Notes: generated from the letters alone by a model not told the origin. Counted from the first letter of the stretch, positions 25,153-33,490 are shown. The stretch: DNA of 64,000 nucleotides from Bacillota bacterium (GCA_023388995.1 JAEWFD010000045.1:62001-126000), one strand, 5' to 3'. Made by a program: numbers and translations.

Positions 25153-25884
25153 TTACTTCCCCTCTAACTTATGCAATAAATATTCCAGTATTCTTTTTTC
25201 CATTCTTGATACTTGTACCTGACTGATACCAAATTTCTTTGCAATACTATCCTGATTCATTTCTTTGTAGTAGCGATAAAAAAGGAACGTTTGATCTCTT
25301 TGTTCCAAGAGCTTGATTTCATCTTTTAACGCCAGTAAAGAAACAACATCAATTGTTTTTGGTTCCTTCATCCGATCTTCCAGTGTCGTAGAATTGCCTT
25401 CTTTGTCGTAGATTGGTTCATCCATGGATGCCACAAATTGATTCGCTTCAAATGCCTGCAAGACATCTTCCACATCCAGATTGCTTTTTTCAGCTAACTC
25501 ATAGTACGTTGGTTCCCGATGTAAGCTTTGAATCATTTCATCACGCAGTTTACTTAATTTCAAATAATTTTCTTTTACCGAACGTGAGACATGAATACTT
25601 CCTTCATCGCGAAAATAACGTTTGATTTCTCCTAATATGATCGGAACAGCATAGGTAGAAAACTTTACCTTAAAGCTAGCATCAAAATTATTGATTGCCT
25701 TCACAAGTCCCAGGCAACCAACCTGAAATAACTCATCCTGCGGGATTCTGGATTGTTTGAACCGATGGATCAATGACCAGACAAGTCCGAGGTTTTGTTC
25801 CACCATCTGACTTTTTGCAGCCTCGTCACCCGCTTGCGCCATTTCCAGCAACTCTTCGACACGATATTCCTTAACGCTGCTCAT
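25153..25884 (-). CDS. sigF: RNA polymerase sporulation sigma factor SigF
   Basis: First forespore-specific sigma factor (SpoIIAC), held inactive by SpoIIAB. 243 aa with region 2 (VEQNLGLVWSLIHRF, then ELFQVGCLGLVKAINNFD and FSTYAVPIILGEIKRYFRDE), region 3 (HVSRSVKENYLKLSKLRDEM) and region 4 helix-turn-helix (NQDSIAKKFGISQVQVSRME). The ATG overlaps the end of spoIIAB by 14 bases. It is the third gene of a canonical spoIIA operon and direct evidence that the organism, or its recent ancestor, sporulates. Confidence 0.97.
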   Translation of the reverse strand: MSSVKEYRVEELLEMAQAGDEAAKSQMVEQNLGLVWSLIHRFKQSRIPQDELFQVGCLGLVKAINNFDASFKVKFSTYAVPIILGEIKRYFRDEGSIHVSRSVKENYLKLSKLRDEMIQSLHREPTYYELAEKSNLDVEDVLQAFEANQFVASMDEPIYDKEGNSTTLEDRMKEPKTIDVVSLLALKDEIKLLEQRDQTFLFYRYYKEMNQDSIAKKFGISQVQVSRMEKRILEYLLHKLEGK

Positions 25885-26308
25885 GCGCGAATTGCAAGCG
25901 TTTCTTCATGGTGACACTGGTACCGCCACCCAGAATGGATTCTACCTTGCACTCATCCGCAAATGATTCCATGATCGTGAAGCCCATGCCACTACGTTCC
26001 AAATGAGCTTTACTTGTATATAATGGGGTTTTTGCCAACTCTATATTTTCAATGCCAACCCCTTCATCCTTCACCAAGATCGTTAACTCTAACTCTTCAT
26101 TCATATCCAGCGATAAAAAGACCATTCCTTGATTGTCAATTTCATAGCCGTGAATAATCGCATTCGCAACTGCTTCTGCCACCATTGTTTTAATTTCCAT
26201 CATTTCATCAATGGAAGGATTGTATGGAAGTAAAAAAGCACTGACAATACTGCGTGCAAGGGTCTCATTTTGCAGATGTGCCATAAACAAACATTCCATT
26301 CGATTCAT
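25871..26308 (-). CDS. spoIIAB: Anti-sigma F factor SpoIIAB
   Basis: GHKL-fold serine kinase that binds SigF and phosphorylates SpoIIAA. The start is the ATG 26306-26308 with GAAGGAGG upstream; the longer frame overlaps spoIIAA. 145 aa with N-box EAVANAIIHGYE, G1 VKDEGVGIEN, and G2-like ERSGMGFTIMESF. Stop and start of neighbours overlap (spoIIAA stop, sigF start), consistent with balanced stoichiometric expression. Confidence 0.96.
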   Translation of the reverse strand: MNRMECLFMAHLQNETLARSIVSAFLLPYNPSIDEMMEIKTMVAEAVANAIIHGYEIDNQGMVFLSLDMNEELELTILVKDEGVGIENIELAKTPLYTSKAHLERSGMGFTIMESFADECKVESILGGGTSVTMKKRLQFAHEQR

Positions 26309-26631
26309 CGTACTTCCTCCTTCTTTTTGCTGTTCACACAGGTTACCAGCTGGTAGATGCCCGATATTTCCAGTATTTTGCTGACATGCGGATGAATGCC
26401 GCAAATCTGCAATTTGCTGCCCATCTGATATAGCTGTTTGTATCTTGCCAAGATAAATCCAATGGAGGAACTATCCAGATACTTCACATCTTCCAAATCC
26501 AAAATTACCGTTTCCGGCCGCTTCTGCTCAATCAATGCCACAACTTTTTCCCTTGTTTCCCAAACTTCCAAACTACCTAATTCCCCATGAAACTGAATCA
26601 ACAGCTGATTCTCTTTCACATAATATTCCAT
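26305..26631 (-). CDS. spoIIAA: Anti-sigma F factor antagonist SpoIIAA
   Basis: STAS-domain anti-anti-sigma factor; when unphosphorylated it releases SigF from SpoIIAB. 108 aa with the phospho-acceptor segment DVKYLDSSSIGFILARY (serine cluster near residue 57). RBS GGAGGTGG. Its stop overlaps spoIIAB by the ATGA pattern. In Bacillus the dacF gene lies immediately upstream; here about 2.1 kb including rhuM separates the two. I could not find a convincing sigma-H promoter upstream. Confidence 0.96.
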   Translation of the reverse strand: MEYYVKENQLLIQFHGELGSLEVWETREKVVALIEQKRPETVILDLEDVKYLDSSSIGFILARYKQLYQMGSKLQICGIHPHVSKILEISGIYQLVTCVNSKKKEEVR

Positions 26632-26732
26632 ACGCCACCTCCGCTTTCTATTCTAATTTATTTCTTAAATTTTTGGAGAAATCCGACAAAGCATCCTTTT
26701 TTCTGACAAATATTTCATAATATTGCGGACAT

Positions 26733-26754
26733 AAAAAAAAGCTGTTTCCAACTT
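26733..26754 (-). terminator. Terminator upstream of spoIIAA
   Basis: AAGTTG-GAAA-CAGCTT stem (one G-U pair) with a tetraloop, followed by seven or more T on the minus strand. It would stop read-through from the rhuM side into spoIIAA. Confidence 0.7.
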
Positions 26755-26910
26755 GTTCAAACGAATCACTTAAATTATTTCACCTTCATAAAAACAACTA
26801 GTCCATCTTTAAAGCTAAATTAATACATTCATTTTCCCATATTGAACTCTAATTGTTTGTAGATCGCCAATTATTATAAAGTATAATAGCTATAGACACT
26901 TTATAGACGC

Positions 26911-26938
26911 AAAGAAGTCGGATCTCTCCGACTTCTTT
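26911..26938. repeat. Perfect 12-bp inverted repeat
   Basis: AAAGAAGTCGGA-TCTC-TCCGACTTCTTT. Arms are perfect. The T-rich arm ends could give weak bidirectional termination, possibly for the rhuM-like gene; no clean T run follows on either strand. Confidence 0.55.
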
Positions 26939-27138
26939 AAGTATGTATCCTCGAATGCATACCCCAATTAGCATTCATAATATGACCTATTTCTAAAATA
27001 TACAAGAGTTAAATTTTTTCAATCCATTCATTCGCACACAAATCTTCAATGCACGCAAATTGAAGTAAGCGATTATTATTCAAACTATTTTTCTTCATTT
27101 ATGTACTGCGGAATCATTCTAATCTGCATACATATCAA

Positions 27139-28194
27139 TCAATCCTTACTTATCTTTTTCAGCGAGTGTTCCAAAGCAATAAATTTGTCAAAATCACTTT
27201 CAAATAGCCGATCTTGGACGATACGATATTTTTCATATTCTGTTTCCGCATGCAATTTAGCTTGCTCATGAGAAGTTTTACCCGCATCCATTTGAATCTC
27301 ATTTCCATTAAATTCTAAAAAACCATCCAACCGTTTTGCCCAATCATTCATTGTCATCGGAATATGCCGCTCTGCTTGTAATTCTGCGAAATCTAAATAC
27401 AGCGATACAATTCGTGCGAGATAGTTCATCTCTTGCTCATTTAAATAGTTTTTAGCAATAGCTACATCTGCTTTAATGATTTTACCGTGGGGGGCGGTTT
27501 CCCATGTGGTCAACCCCATATGATTCTGATTAGAGTCAGCACGTTCTACAATTAGTTCAGCTGCAGTATGTCGATGTACAGCATAATGCAATTTATTTTG
27601 TACCATTTGAAAAAATTCTCTCGTTGCATTGGCATCTTTATCGTAATCAAAAGCAGTAGCATAAATATCTGTTACCTTCTGATAAAATTTACGTTCAGAC
27701 ATTCGAATTTCGCGGATGGTTTGCAGCTGTCTTTCAAAATATTCATCGGTAAACATATGCCCCTCTTTCAAGCGATCCACATCCATAACCCATCCTTGGA
27801 TGGTATACTCTTTAACAACTTGTCCTGCCCATTTACGGAATCGTACAGCATTATCATTGTTTACCTTAAAACCAACTGCAATAATCATTTGCAAGTTGTA
27901 ATGCAATCTTTCTCGAGCAACTTGGCGATTGCCCTCAGTTTGAACTGTTCGGAATTTCCGAACAGTTGCTTCTTCGACCAATTCACCATCTGTATATATC
28001 CTGGCAATATGCTCATTGATTGTAGTGACACTAACATCATAAAGTGCCGCCATCATCTTTTGCGTCAACCAGATATTTTCGTTTTCGTAGCGCATCTCAT
28101 AAGACTTCTCATCATCACCTGCAGCAGCTACATAAGTGAGATATTCTGCTGCACCCGAATGAATCGTAATCTCATTGTTTTTTTTCTTTACCAT
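27139..28194 (-). CDS. RhuM-family protein
   Basis: 351-aa member of the RhuM ('virulence RhuM') family, commonly found on genomic islands and beside restriction or toxin genes; function unknown. Family landmarks: MRYENENIWLTQKMMAALYD, VSVTTINEHIARIY, ATVRKFRTVQTEGNRQVARE, HYNLQMIIAVGFKVN, VRFRKWAGQVVKEYTIQGWV (a DNA-binding Bro-N/KilA-like N-terminal half), and a C-terminal TEYEKYRIVQDRLFESDFDK. RBS GGGGTGAT. A TGTTATACT extended -10 lies at about 28220-28228. No restriction genes flank it. It splits the dacF-spoIIA pair. Confidence 0.9.
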   Translation of the reverse strand: MVKKKNNEITIHSGAAEYLTYVAAAGDDEKSYEMRYENENIWLTQKMMAALYDVSVTTINEHIARIYTDGELVEEATVRKFRTVQTEGNRQVARERLHYNLQMIIAVGFKVNNDNAVRFRKWAGQVVKEYTIQGWVMDVDRLKEGHMFTDEYFERQLQTIREIRMSERKFYQKVTDIYATAFDYDKDANATREFFQMVQNKLHYAVHRHTAAELIVERADSNQNHMGLTTWETAPHGKIIKADVAIAKNYLNEQEMNYLARIVSLYLDFAELQAERHIPMTMNDWAKRLDGFLEFNGNEIQMDAGKTSHEQAKLHAETEYEKYRIVQDRLFESDFDKFIALEHSLKKISKD

Positions 28195-28456
28195 TTCATA
28201 TCACCCCATTTTCAGACAAAGTATAACATCCACTACACAATTTGATTTATCGTGTATGTTGATTCACTTTCCAAGTTCTGTTTAAAGCTGCATTGCGATA
28301 ATCAAACATTTTTACCAAACTATTTATCTTTCATATTGCATATTGTAACATATTTTAATTTTAGAAATAAGTGCTGTAAATAGAATAGCATGATTAACAT
28401 ATATTTTGCTCGTTTTTCTAACCGTATATGCTGCATCTAAAGGGGATGTTAATACA

Positions 28457-28604
28457 ATGGCTATGATATCTTTAGAGGATACAATTATACTGAAAACTGC
28501 AAGTATGATTGCCAGAGTAGAACCACAATTGAAAATACAAGGTGAGGATTCTTACATCAAATTGTCTTTATCAAGGTCTGTCTTTTGAGTTAAAAATCCC
28601 TTAA
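28457..28604 (+). pseudogene. RelB/DinJ-type antitoxin relic, internally deleted
   Basis: The frame from the ATG at 28457 reads MAMISLEDTIILKTASMIAR then VEPQLKIQGEDSYIKLSLSR. The core KTAsMIARVEPQLKiQgED matches the start of RelB/DinJ antitoxins, which usually begin just before KTA; a CTG stands where an ATG would fit (28500). After SRSVF the frame stops at 28588, while the next frame gives SFELKIP and a stop at 28604, resembling the family C terminus (IPFELKIP). So the middle seems deleted. No toxin partner is visible. Confidence 0.5.
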
Positions 28605-28745
28605 AATAAACACCTCCTACGAGTATGTTTCGGAAGAAGAATTTTATCGAGAAATGAGAAAGAATGAAAAATCGTCGACAAGGTAGAACTGTCACAGCAC
28701 AGTTTTGTTCGGAAGAAAGCACAAATGCCAGAATTATTGTGTCAA

Positions 28746-28776
28746 AAAAATGACACCTAACCAAGCGTGTCATTTT
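28746..28776 (-). terminator. Terminator after dacF
   Basis: AATGACAC and GTGTCATT arms around a 10-nt loop, with seven T following on the minus strand, just after the dacF stop. TTCTC on the plus side gives weak bidirectionality. Confidence 0.85.
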
Positions 28777-28780
28777 CTCA

Positions 28781-29977
28781 CTAAAACCAGAACCGATTCA
28801 TGGTATTCTTCAAAACATCAAAATACGTTAACGGTATCACATCTTCCCCCACGATCAAATCTGACTCCACCACAATCCCATCCACCATCTGGACTTTTAT
28901 TTTCCCCACAACTTCACCACTTACTAACGGTGCCGTTGTTTTACTCAAGATAACTTCTGATTTCGCAAGACTGTTTCCTTGACCCTTTTGAATAATCTCC
29001 CTGATTTCATCCTTAATCTTCACATCGACCATTTTAGGTTTGCCGTTCTCCACTTGCATCTGCTGGATCACTTGATCTTTCACATAAAGCGGCAACGTAT
29101 CATATAAGCCAAATCCATAATCCATCAGCTTGGTAACTTCTTTGTTGCGAATGGCAGATGTCGGTTCTTTCATGACAACTGCAATTAAACGCAGCCCACC
29201 ACGCTTTGTTGTAACTGTAATGCAATATTTGGAATCCTGTGTAAAGCCCGTTTTCAACCCATCTGTACCCTCATAGAATCGGACCAGCTTATTGGTGTTT
29301 ACGAGCCAGAACTTATTATCAGTATCTTCCCGAACATAGGCATCATACGTAGAAGTATATTTCAGCAGCGCATCTCCACCTACCCTAACAAGCTCTCTGC
29401 CAATCATAGCCATGTCATAAGCCGTGGAATAATGTTCCGGATCATGCAGCCCGCTGGCATTGGTAAAGTGGGTATTCGATAAGCCTATTTTCTTGGCACG
29501 GTCATTCATCATCTGCACAAAATTTTCTTCTGATGACGCAATCTTTTCTCCCAAAGCAACGATTGCATCGTTGGCACTGGCAATGGCTACAGATTTAAAT
29601 AAATCATCAACCCGCATCTGTTCCAGTGGCTTCAAATAGATTTGCGAACCTCCCATACTGGCTGCATGTTCACTCACGGTAACAATCGTATCCCATGTTA
29701 ATTTTCCTTGATTAATTGCCTCCATGATCAGCAGCATTCCCATCATTTTGGTCATGGATGCCGGATAAAGCCGCTCATGTTCCTGCTTGCCGTAAATGAC
29801 TTTGCCACCATTGACTTCTATCAAAATGGAACTTGCAGCATTTGGGGTTAAATCCTCCGCCGCATATACTTTTTGCTGTCCTGCTAAAAACATAAATAGT
29901 GCCAGAAGCAAGCAAAAACACTTCATTTGCTTCCTAACTATTTTGATCATAGATTGTTGATACTGCCTCACGTTCAT
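28781..29977 (-). CDS. dacF: D-alanyl-D-alanine carboxypeptidase (DacF-type PBP)
   Basis: Low-molecular-weight penicillin-binding protein (S11) that trims the terminal D-Ala of peptidoglycan. 398 aa with a signal peptide (hydrophobic FCLLLALFMFLAGQQKVYA, then AAE), catalytic SxxK in YPASMTKMMG, SxN in IASANDAIVAL and KTG in DGLKTGFTQDSKY, followed by the C-terminal PBP5-like beta domain and a short amphipathic tail. RBS GAGGTGG. By position it is the counterpart of Bacillus dacF, although rhuM now separates it from spoIIAA. A CATACAAT hexamer lies upstream, but I could not assign a sigma factor. Confidence 0.92.
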   Translation of the reverse strand: MNVRQYQQSMIKIVRKQMKCFCLLLALFMFLAGQQKVYAAEDLTPNAASSILIEVNGGKVIYGKQEHERLYPASMTKMMGMLLIMEAINQGKLTWDTIVTVSEHAASMGGSQIYLKPLEQMRVDDLFKSVAIASANDAIVALGEKIASSEENFVQMMNDRAKKIGLSNTHFTNASGLHDPEHYSTAYDMAMIGRELVRVGGDALLKYTSTYDAYVREDTDNKFWLVNTNKLVRFYEGTDGLKTGFTQDSKYCITVTTKRGGLRLIAVVMKEPTSAIRNKEVTKLMDYGFGLYDTLPLYVKDQVIQQMQVENGKPKMVDVKIKDEIREIIQKGQGNSLAKSEVILSKTTAPLVSGEVVGKIKVQMVDGIVVESDLIVGEDVIPLTYFDVLKNTMNRFWF

Positions 29978-30116
29978 AGCGCCACCTCATTGTATTGTAT
30001 GTACGAAAGCCTATTTTTTAGAATAAAACTCCCTTATATTCCAAATGAGTCCGGAAATAAAAGCGCAGCAAAACCATCTATCTGAAGATGCCAAAGCGAT
30101 GCCCTTCTATTTACGC

Positions 30117-30142
30117 AGCAAAAAACACCCTTTGCGGGTGTT
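30117..30142 (-). terminator. Terminator after the transglutaminase-like gene
   Basis: AACACCC-GCAA-AGGGTGTT hairpin followed by a T run on the minus strand, right after the stop. Confidence 0.88.
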
Positions 30143-30143
30143 C

Positions 30144-31034
30144 TTATGGATAGATACGTTTCATGCTTTCTTCATACTGTTCAGCATTCATGCCAATCTC
30201 GTTGCCATCATCAAAGATATGCTGCCCCAAGGCAATCAGCTCCTCCTTGGAAAGCAGGAAAAAGGTATCGTGAATGACATCAGCCTGATCCGGAACCGGA
30301 TCATCAAATGTCACATCCACATAGTACCATTCATCTGCAAGCTTCACCGCATTCCAAGCATGATTCATCTCTTGTGCTTCCACAATATAAGCAGGAATAC
30401 CCAGTTCATCCATAAACAGCAAGAATGAACGGGCATAGCCCTCGCATACTGCTTTCTGTCCAATCAATGCGCCATAAGCCGTTAGTGAAAAATCATCAGA
30501 TGCCAGAGAAGTATCTGCAGCACTTTGTGAATCATATACAGTATAACGTACTAGATAATCATGTACAAAGCGTACTTGGTCAAACAAATCCATGGCAGCA
30601 ACTTGATTTTCTTGAATCACTTCCCGCACTTTCGCCAGCGCTTCTTCTTGCTCTTTTTCATGAAGCAATTCCACTCGCATCATCCCAAAATCATGAGAAC
30701 TCCCATAATAGAGACGCATCCGTTCAAAAGATAAGCTGCGCAGCAAGGTCATGACATGTTCCACTTGAATTTCATCCTGCAATTCATAGTAAAGTTCAAA
30801 ATCCTTGGAACCGTTTGCCAGCACATGCATGCCTTTGACTAAATCGATGGTATCTGCAAAGCGGAATACACGCTGCACTTTACCATTAATTTGTTTCCGG
30901 TAAAATTCATAGCGGTTTTCGCCTGATTCCAAATAACTTGCTTGCGTAACATGCTTCGATGGTATATAGGGATAGATCGCACAGCCTGTCAGCATAAAAC
31001 AAATGAGCACCCAAACTACTCGACGCAATTTCAT
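30144..31034 (-). CDS. Transglutaminase-like lipoprotein
   Basis: Exported lipoprotein, 296 aa, with a lipobox (CFMLTGCAIY; acylated Cys18). The C-terminal half is a transglutaminase-like cysteine-protease fold: catalytic Cys in GQKAVCEGYARSFLLFMDEL, His in QEMNHAWNAVKL, Asp in YYVDVTFDDPVP. The N-terminal half is an all-beta/helical domain without a clear match. It lies 18 bp after the nucleoside phosphorylase gene in the plsC operon. Likely acts on the cell surface; the substrate is unknown. Confidence 0.85.
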   Translation of the reverse strand: MKLRRVVWVLICFMLTGCAIYPYIPSKHVTQASYLESGENRYEFYRKQINGKVQRVFRFADTIDLVKGMHVLANGSKDFELYYELQDEIQVEHVMTLLRSLSFERMRLYYGSSHDFGMMRVELLHEKEQEEALAKVREVIQENQVAAMDLFDQVRFVHDYLVRYTVYDSQSAADTSLASDDFSLTAYGALIGQKAVCEGYARSFLLFMDELGIPAYIVEAQEMNHAWNAVKLADEWYYVDVTFDDPVPDQADVIHDTFFLLSKEELIALGQHIFDDGNEIGMNAEQYEESMKRIYP

Positions 31035-31052
31035 ACCCCCTCTACTTTAGAT

Positions 31053-32351
31053 CTATAAAATTTGATAAATGATTGGATCTTTCGCAACAACAGCATCCGA
31101 AATTGCTACTGCTTCATAGAACTGCTGATTCCATTGTGCTGTCAACGCTTTGTTCGTATATACCGTCGCAATTGGATCTCCGCTTTGCACGAAATCCCCT
31201 TTCTTGACATGCAATACAATTCCTACTGCCGGATCAATCTCATCTTCCTTCGTAGCTCGTCCAGCACCAAGCTGCATTGCCAGTGTACCCATTTCCAATG
31301 CTTGCAGATTCTCGATATAGCCGCTGCTTGGCGCTTTCATTGCAATCTGCATCGTTGCGGATGGCAACTTAGCCGGATCTTCAATTACTGCAATATCTCC
31401 ATGCTGCGCTGCAACCATTGCTTTTAATTTTTCAAAAGCAGCGCCATTGTGAACTGCCTCTTCCAGTTTCACCCGTGCTTCTTCCTTTGTCTTGCAAATT
31501 TTCCCCTGAACCAGCATGATCTCACCCGCTTGATAACACAATTCGGTGAAATCAGCAGGTCCTTTGCCATGCAATGTATCAATTGCTTCCTTGACTTCCA
31601 AAGCATTTCCAATCGCACATCCCAGCGGCTGATTCATGTCACTGATCATTGCTTTCGTATCTCGGCCCAGTGCAGTTCCGATTTCAATCATGGCTTGCGC
31701 CAGTGCAATGGCATCTTCAGGAGTATGCATGAAAGCACCTTCTCCAAATTTTACGTCAAGCAAAATCGTATCAGAACCCGATGCAAGCTTCTTTGACATA
31801 ATAGAAGAGGCAATCAATGGAATCGAGCGAACTGTCGCTGTCACATCACGGAGTGCATACAACTTTTTATCCGCAGGAACCAATGAAGCAGTCTGTCCAA
31901 TGACAGCAATGCCAATTTGATTCACCTGATCAATAAATTCTTTCTCTGTTAAAAAACAATTAAATCCGGCAATTGATTCCAGCTTATCCAGTGTACCGCC
32001 GGTATGTCCTAACCCGCGTCCGGACATTTTTGCCGTCTTCAACCCACATGCTGCAACCATTGGTCCCAGTGCCAATGTAGTTTTATCGCCAACACCACCC
32101 GTGGAGTGTTTATCAGCTTTAATGCCTGCAATGCTGGACAAGTCAATCACATCACCGCTGTTCATCATCGCTTTTGTTAGAAATGCTGTTTCTTGCGGAT
32201 TCATTCCTTGGAGCACAATTGCCATGAGCAAAGCACTTGTCTGATATTCCGGAATCGTTTCTTTCACAATTCCATCTACCCAAAATGCTATTTCCTGCTC
32301 ATTCAGTTCCAATCCATCTCTTTTCTTTTCAATTATATCGACAAATCGCAT
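31053..32351 (-). CDS. pdp: Pyrimidine-nucleoside phosphorylase
   Basis: Homodimeric phosphorylase cleaving thymidine, uridine and deoxyuridine to base and (deoxy)ribose-1-phosphate. 432 aa. The phosphate-binding signature KADKHSTGGVGDKTTLALGP and the conserved SGRGLGHTGGTLDKLESI are present, with the C-terminal beta-barrel (GYIENLQALEMG, VKKGDFVQSGDP). It feeds deoC and receives substrates from Cdd and the BmpA importer. It follows plsC by 12 bp. Thymidine phosphorylase (deoA) is the alternative name. Confidence 0.95.
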   Translation of the reverse strand: MRFVDIIEKKRDGLELNEQEIAFWVDGIVKETIPEYQTSALLMAIVLQGMNPQETAFLTKAMMNSGDVIDLSSIAGIKADKHSTGGVGDKTTLALGPMVAACGLKTAKMSGRGLGHTGGTLDKLESIAGFNCFLTEKEFIDQVNQIGIAVIGQTASLVPADKKLYALRDVTATVRSIPLIASSIMSKKLASGSDTILLDVKFGEGAFMHTPEDAIALAQAMIEIGTALGRDTKAMISDMNQPLGCAIGNALEVKEAIDTLHGKGPADFTELCYQAGEIMLVQGKICKTKEEARVKLEEAVHNGAAFEKLKAMVAAQHGDIAVIEDPAKLPSATMQIAMKAPSSGYIENLQALEMGTLAMQLGAGRATKEDEIDPAVGIVLHVKKGDFVQSGDPIATVYTNKALTAQWNQQFYEAVAISDAVVAKDPIIYQIL

Positions 32352-32363
32352 GCTTATTCCCTC

Positions 32364-33065
32364 CTATGCGTATTGCTTAATAACTTCTTTCATGCGTGAC
32401 TGAACTTTCTCAGCCAACTCTACAGTGCTCAGATGCTGATATTCCGTATAGGGAATGACTTGATCATACACCACATAAATAGGTTTTCGTTTTTCATCCA
32501 AAGCATCTAAAATGGTAAAGCTGTTTACTAATACCACGATCATAATATCTGCTTTCGCCATGTAAGCAGCTTTCAATGCGCCTGCCTTAAACTCCCCCAT
32601 CTCATTGCTTTTGGAGCGCGTTCCTTCCGGAAAAATCACTATGTTTCTTGGCTTTTGCAGGATCAGTGACGTTTCTTTCATCATCCGGACACTATCTTTG
32701 ATACTTTCACGCTGAAACGTAATCGCCTCCAACGTCTTCAACCATGTACCGATCAGCGGGATCTTCAGATTCTCCACCTTGCTGACTGCCGTTGTCGGAA
32801 CAACAGAAGTAGCAACTAGCAAGAAAGGATCCATGCTTCCTTGATGATTGCCGACAATTAAAGCTCCCTGTGTACCAACGATACCGTCGCCAACTACAAC
32901 TTCAACTTTTGCACCGGATAACTTCACAACGATACGGCACCATTTCTGCAATGCCGCAAACCGGCGCTCAAATGGCCGTTTCCGCTGGACAATCGCTGAA
33001 ATATAGAAAGCCGGCAGCAGGATGCCAAAGCGCAGCCATAATTGTATTTTACGCCATTGCTTCAT
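32364..33065 (-). CDS. plsC: 1-acyl-sn-glycerol-3-phosphate acyltransferase
   Basis: Membrane-associated acyltransferase making phosphatidic acid. The start is the third in-frame Met (33063-33065, MKQWRKIQLWLRFG), which has GAGGG 5 bases upstream; the earlier Mets fall at the predicted transcription start. About 233 aa with a hydrophobic N terminus, the HX4D motif in VGNHQGSMDPFLLV and FPEGTRSKSNEMGEF. It opens a plsC-phosphorylase-transglutaminase operon, an unexpected grouping. Confidence 0.9.
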   Translation of the reverse strand: MKQWRKIQLWLRFGILLPAFYISAIVQRKRPFERRFAALQKWCRIVVKLSGAKVEVVVGDGIVGTQGALIVGNHQGSMDPFLLVATSVVPTTAVSKVENLKIPLIGTWLKTLEAITFQRESIKDSVRMMKETSLILQKPRNIVIFPEGTRSKSNEMGEFKAGALKAAYMAKADIMIVVLVNSFTILDALDEKRKPIYVVYDQVIPYTEYQHLSTVELAEKVQSRMKEVIKQYA

Positions 33066-33092
33066 TTCAACCCTCATTTCTACTACCATCTT

Positions 33093-33098
33093 ATTATA
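33093..33098 (-). promoter_or_regulatory. -10 box of the plsC promoter
   Basis: TATAAT on the minus strand, 28 bp before the chosen plsC ATG. The -35 region is weak (TTACTT with a 16-bp spacer). Confidence 0.55.
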
Positions 33099-33146
33099 TA
33101 ATACTTTTGCGCAGAAGTAATCACTTTTACAGCTATTTTGCGCATT

Positions 33147-33167
33147 GAAAAAGGAGCTTACGCTCCC
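33147..33167 (-). terminator. Terminator overlapping the end of ssb
   Basis: GGAGC-GTAA-GCTCC stem followed by five T on the minus strand; the stem contains the ssb stop codon. Confidence 0.75.
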
Positions 33168-33490
33168 AGCTGCGGACCACTGATAAATGTAACCTGCTCC
33201 GCAATCAAATCATAGGCAATATACCGGTTCCCCTCCCGGTTTTCCAGAACTCTGGATTGAATACGCCCTTTAATCCCCACAACCGACCCCTCCACGCAAT
33301 GTGCAATTGTTGTCTCTGCTACACCCCTCCATAGCGTGCACTCCACCAAATCACTTTCATAAGCCCCCTGTGCATTTGGAAAATTCCGATCCAACTCCAG
33401 TGTCATCCTTGCCATTTTCACACCGGACGCTGTTTCTTTCAGTTCCGGAAGATCTTTGACTTTCCCGACACATACATATTGGTTCAACAT
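33158..33490 (-). CDS. ssb: Single-stranded DNA-binding protein paralogue (short)
   Basis: OB-fold SSB of 110 aa. The start is the ATG 33488-33490 (MLNQYVCVGKVKDLPELKET), because the upstream part of the frame looks non-coding. Core motifs: VKMARMTLELDRNF, VECTLWRGVAETTIAHCVEG, VVGIKGRIQSRVL, LIAEQVTFI. It ends FISGPQLGA without the long linker and acidic DDxxF tail used to recruit partner proteins, so it resembles a secondary or competence-type SSB more than the replicative one. It is monocistronic. Confidence 0.87.
   Translation of the reverse strand: MLNQYVCVGKVKDLPELKETASGVKMARMTLELDRNFPNAQGAYESDLVECTLWRGVAETTIAHCVEGSVVGIKGRIQSRVLENREGNRYIAYDLIAEQVTFISGPQLGA

Larger units (their letters stand above)
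26632..27138. other. Intergenic region between spoIIAA and rhuM-like gene
   Basis: About 500 bp, AT-rich, without an intact gene. It contains a minus-strand terminator (26733-26754) and a perfect 12-bp palindromic hairpin (26911-26938). A minus-strand stretch around 27010-27110 reads SLNNNRLLQFACIEDLCANE before stops; I cannot assign it. Confidence 0.6.
28195..28780. other. Intergenic region between rhuM-like gene and dacF
   Basis: About 590 bp with no intact gene. It holds a plus-strand antitoxin relic (28457-28604), a second plus-strand fragment (about 28615-28686, reading SYEYVSEEEFYREMRKNEKS then a stop), and the dacF terminator. The part at 28230-28400 shows nothing I can name. Confidence 0.65.

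Noticed and set aside
26632..26700. Sigma-H promoter for spoIIAA
   Set aside because: AGGAT and GAAT boxes exist upstream but not at the required 12-14 bp spacing.
27139..28194. Restriction-modification or defence island at rhuM
   Set aside because: No hsd, methylase, nuclease or Fic-type gene flanks it; neighbours are sporulation genes and a single antitoxin relic.
28552..28773. Minus-strand open frame downstream of dacF
   Set aside because: It overlaps the dacF terminator, has no RBS of note and no family resemblance.
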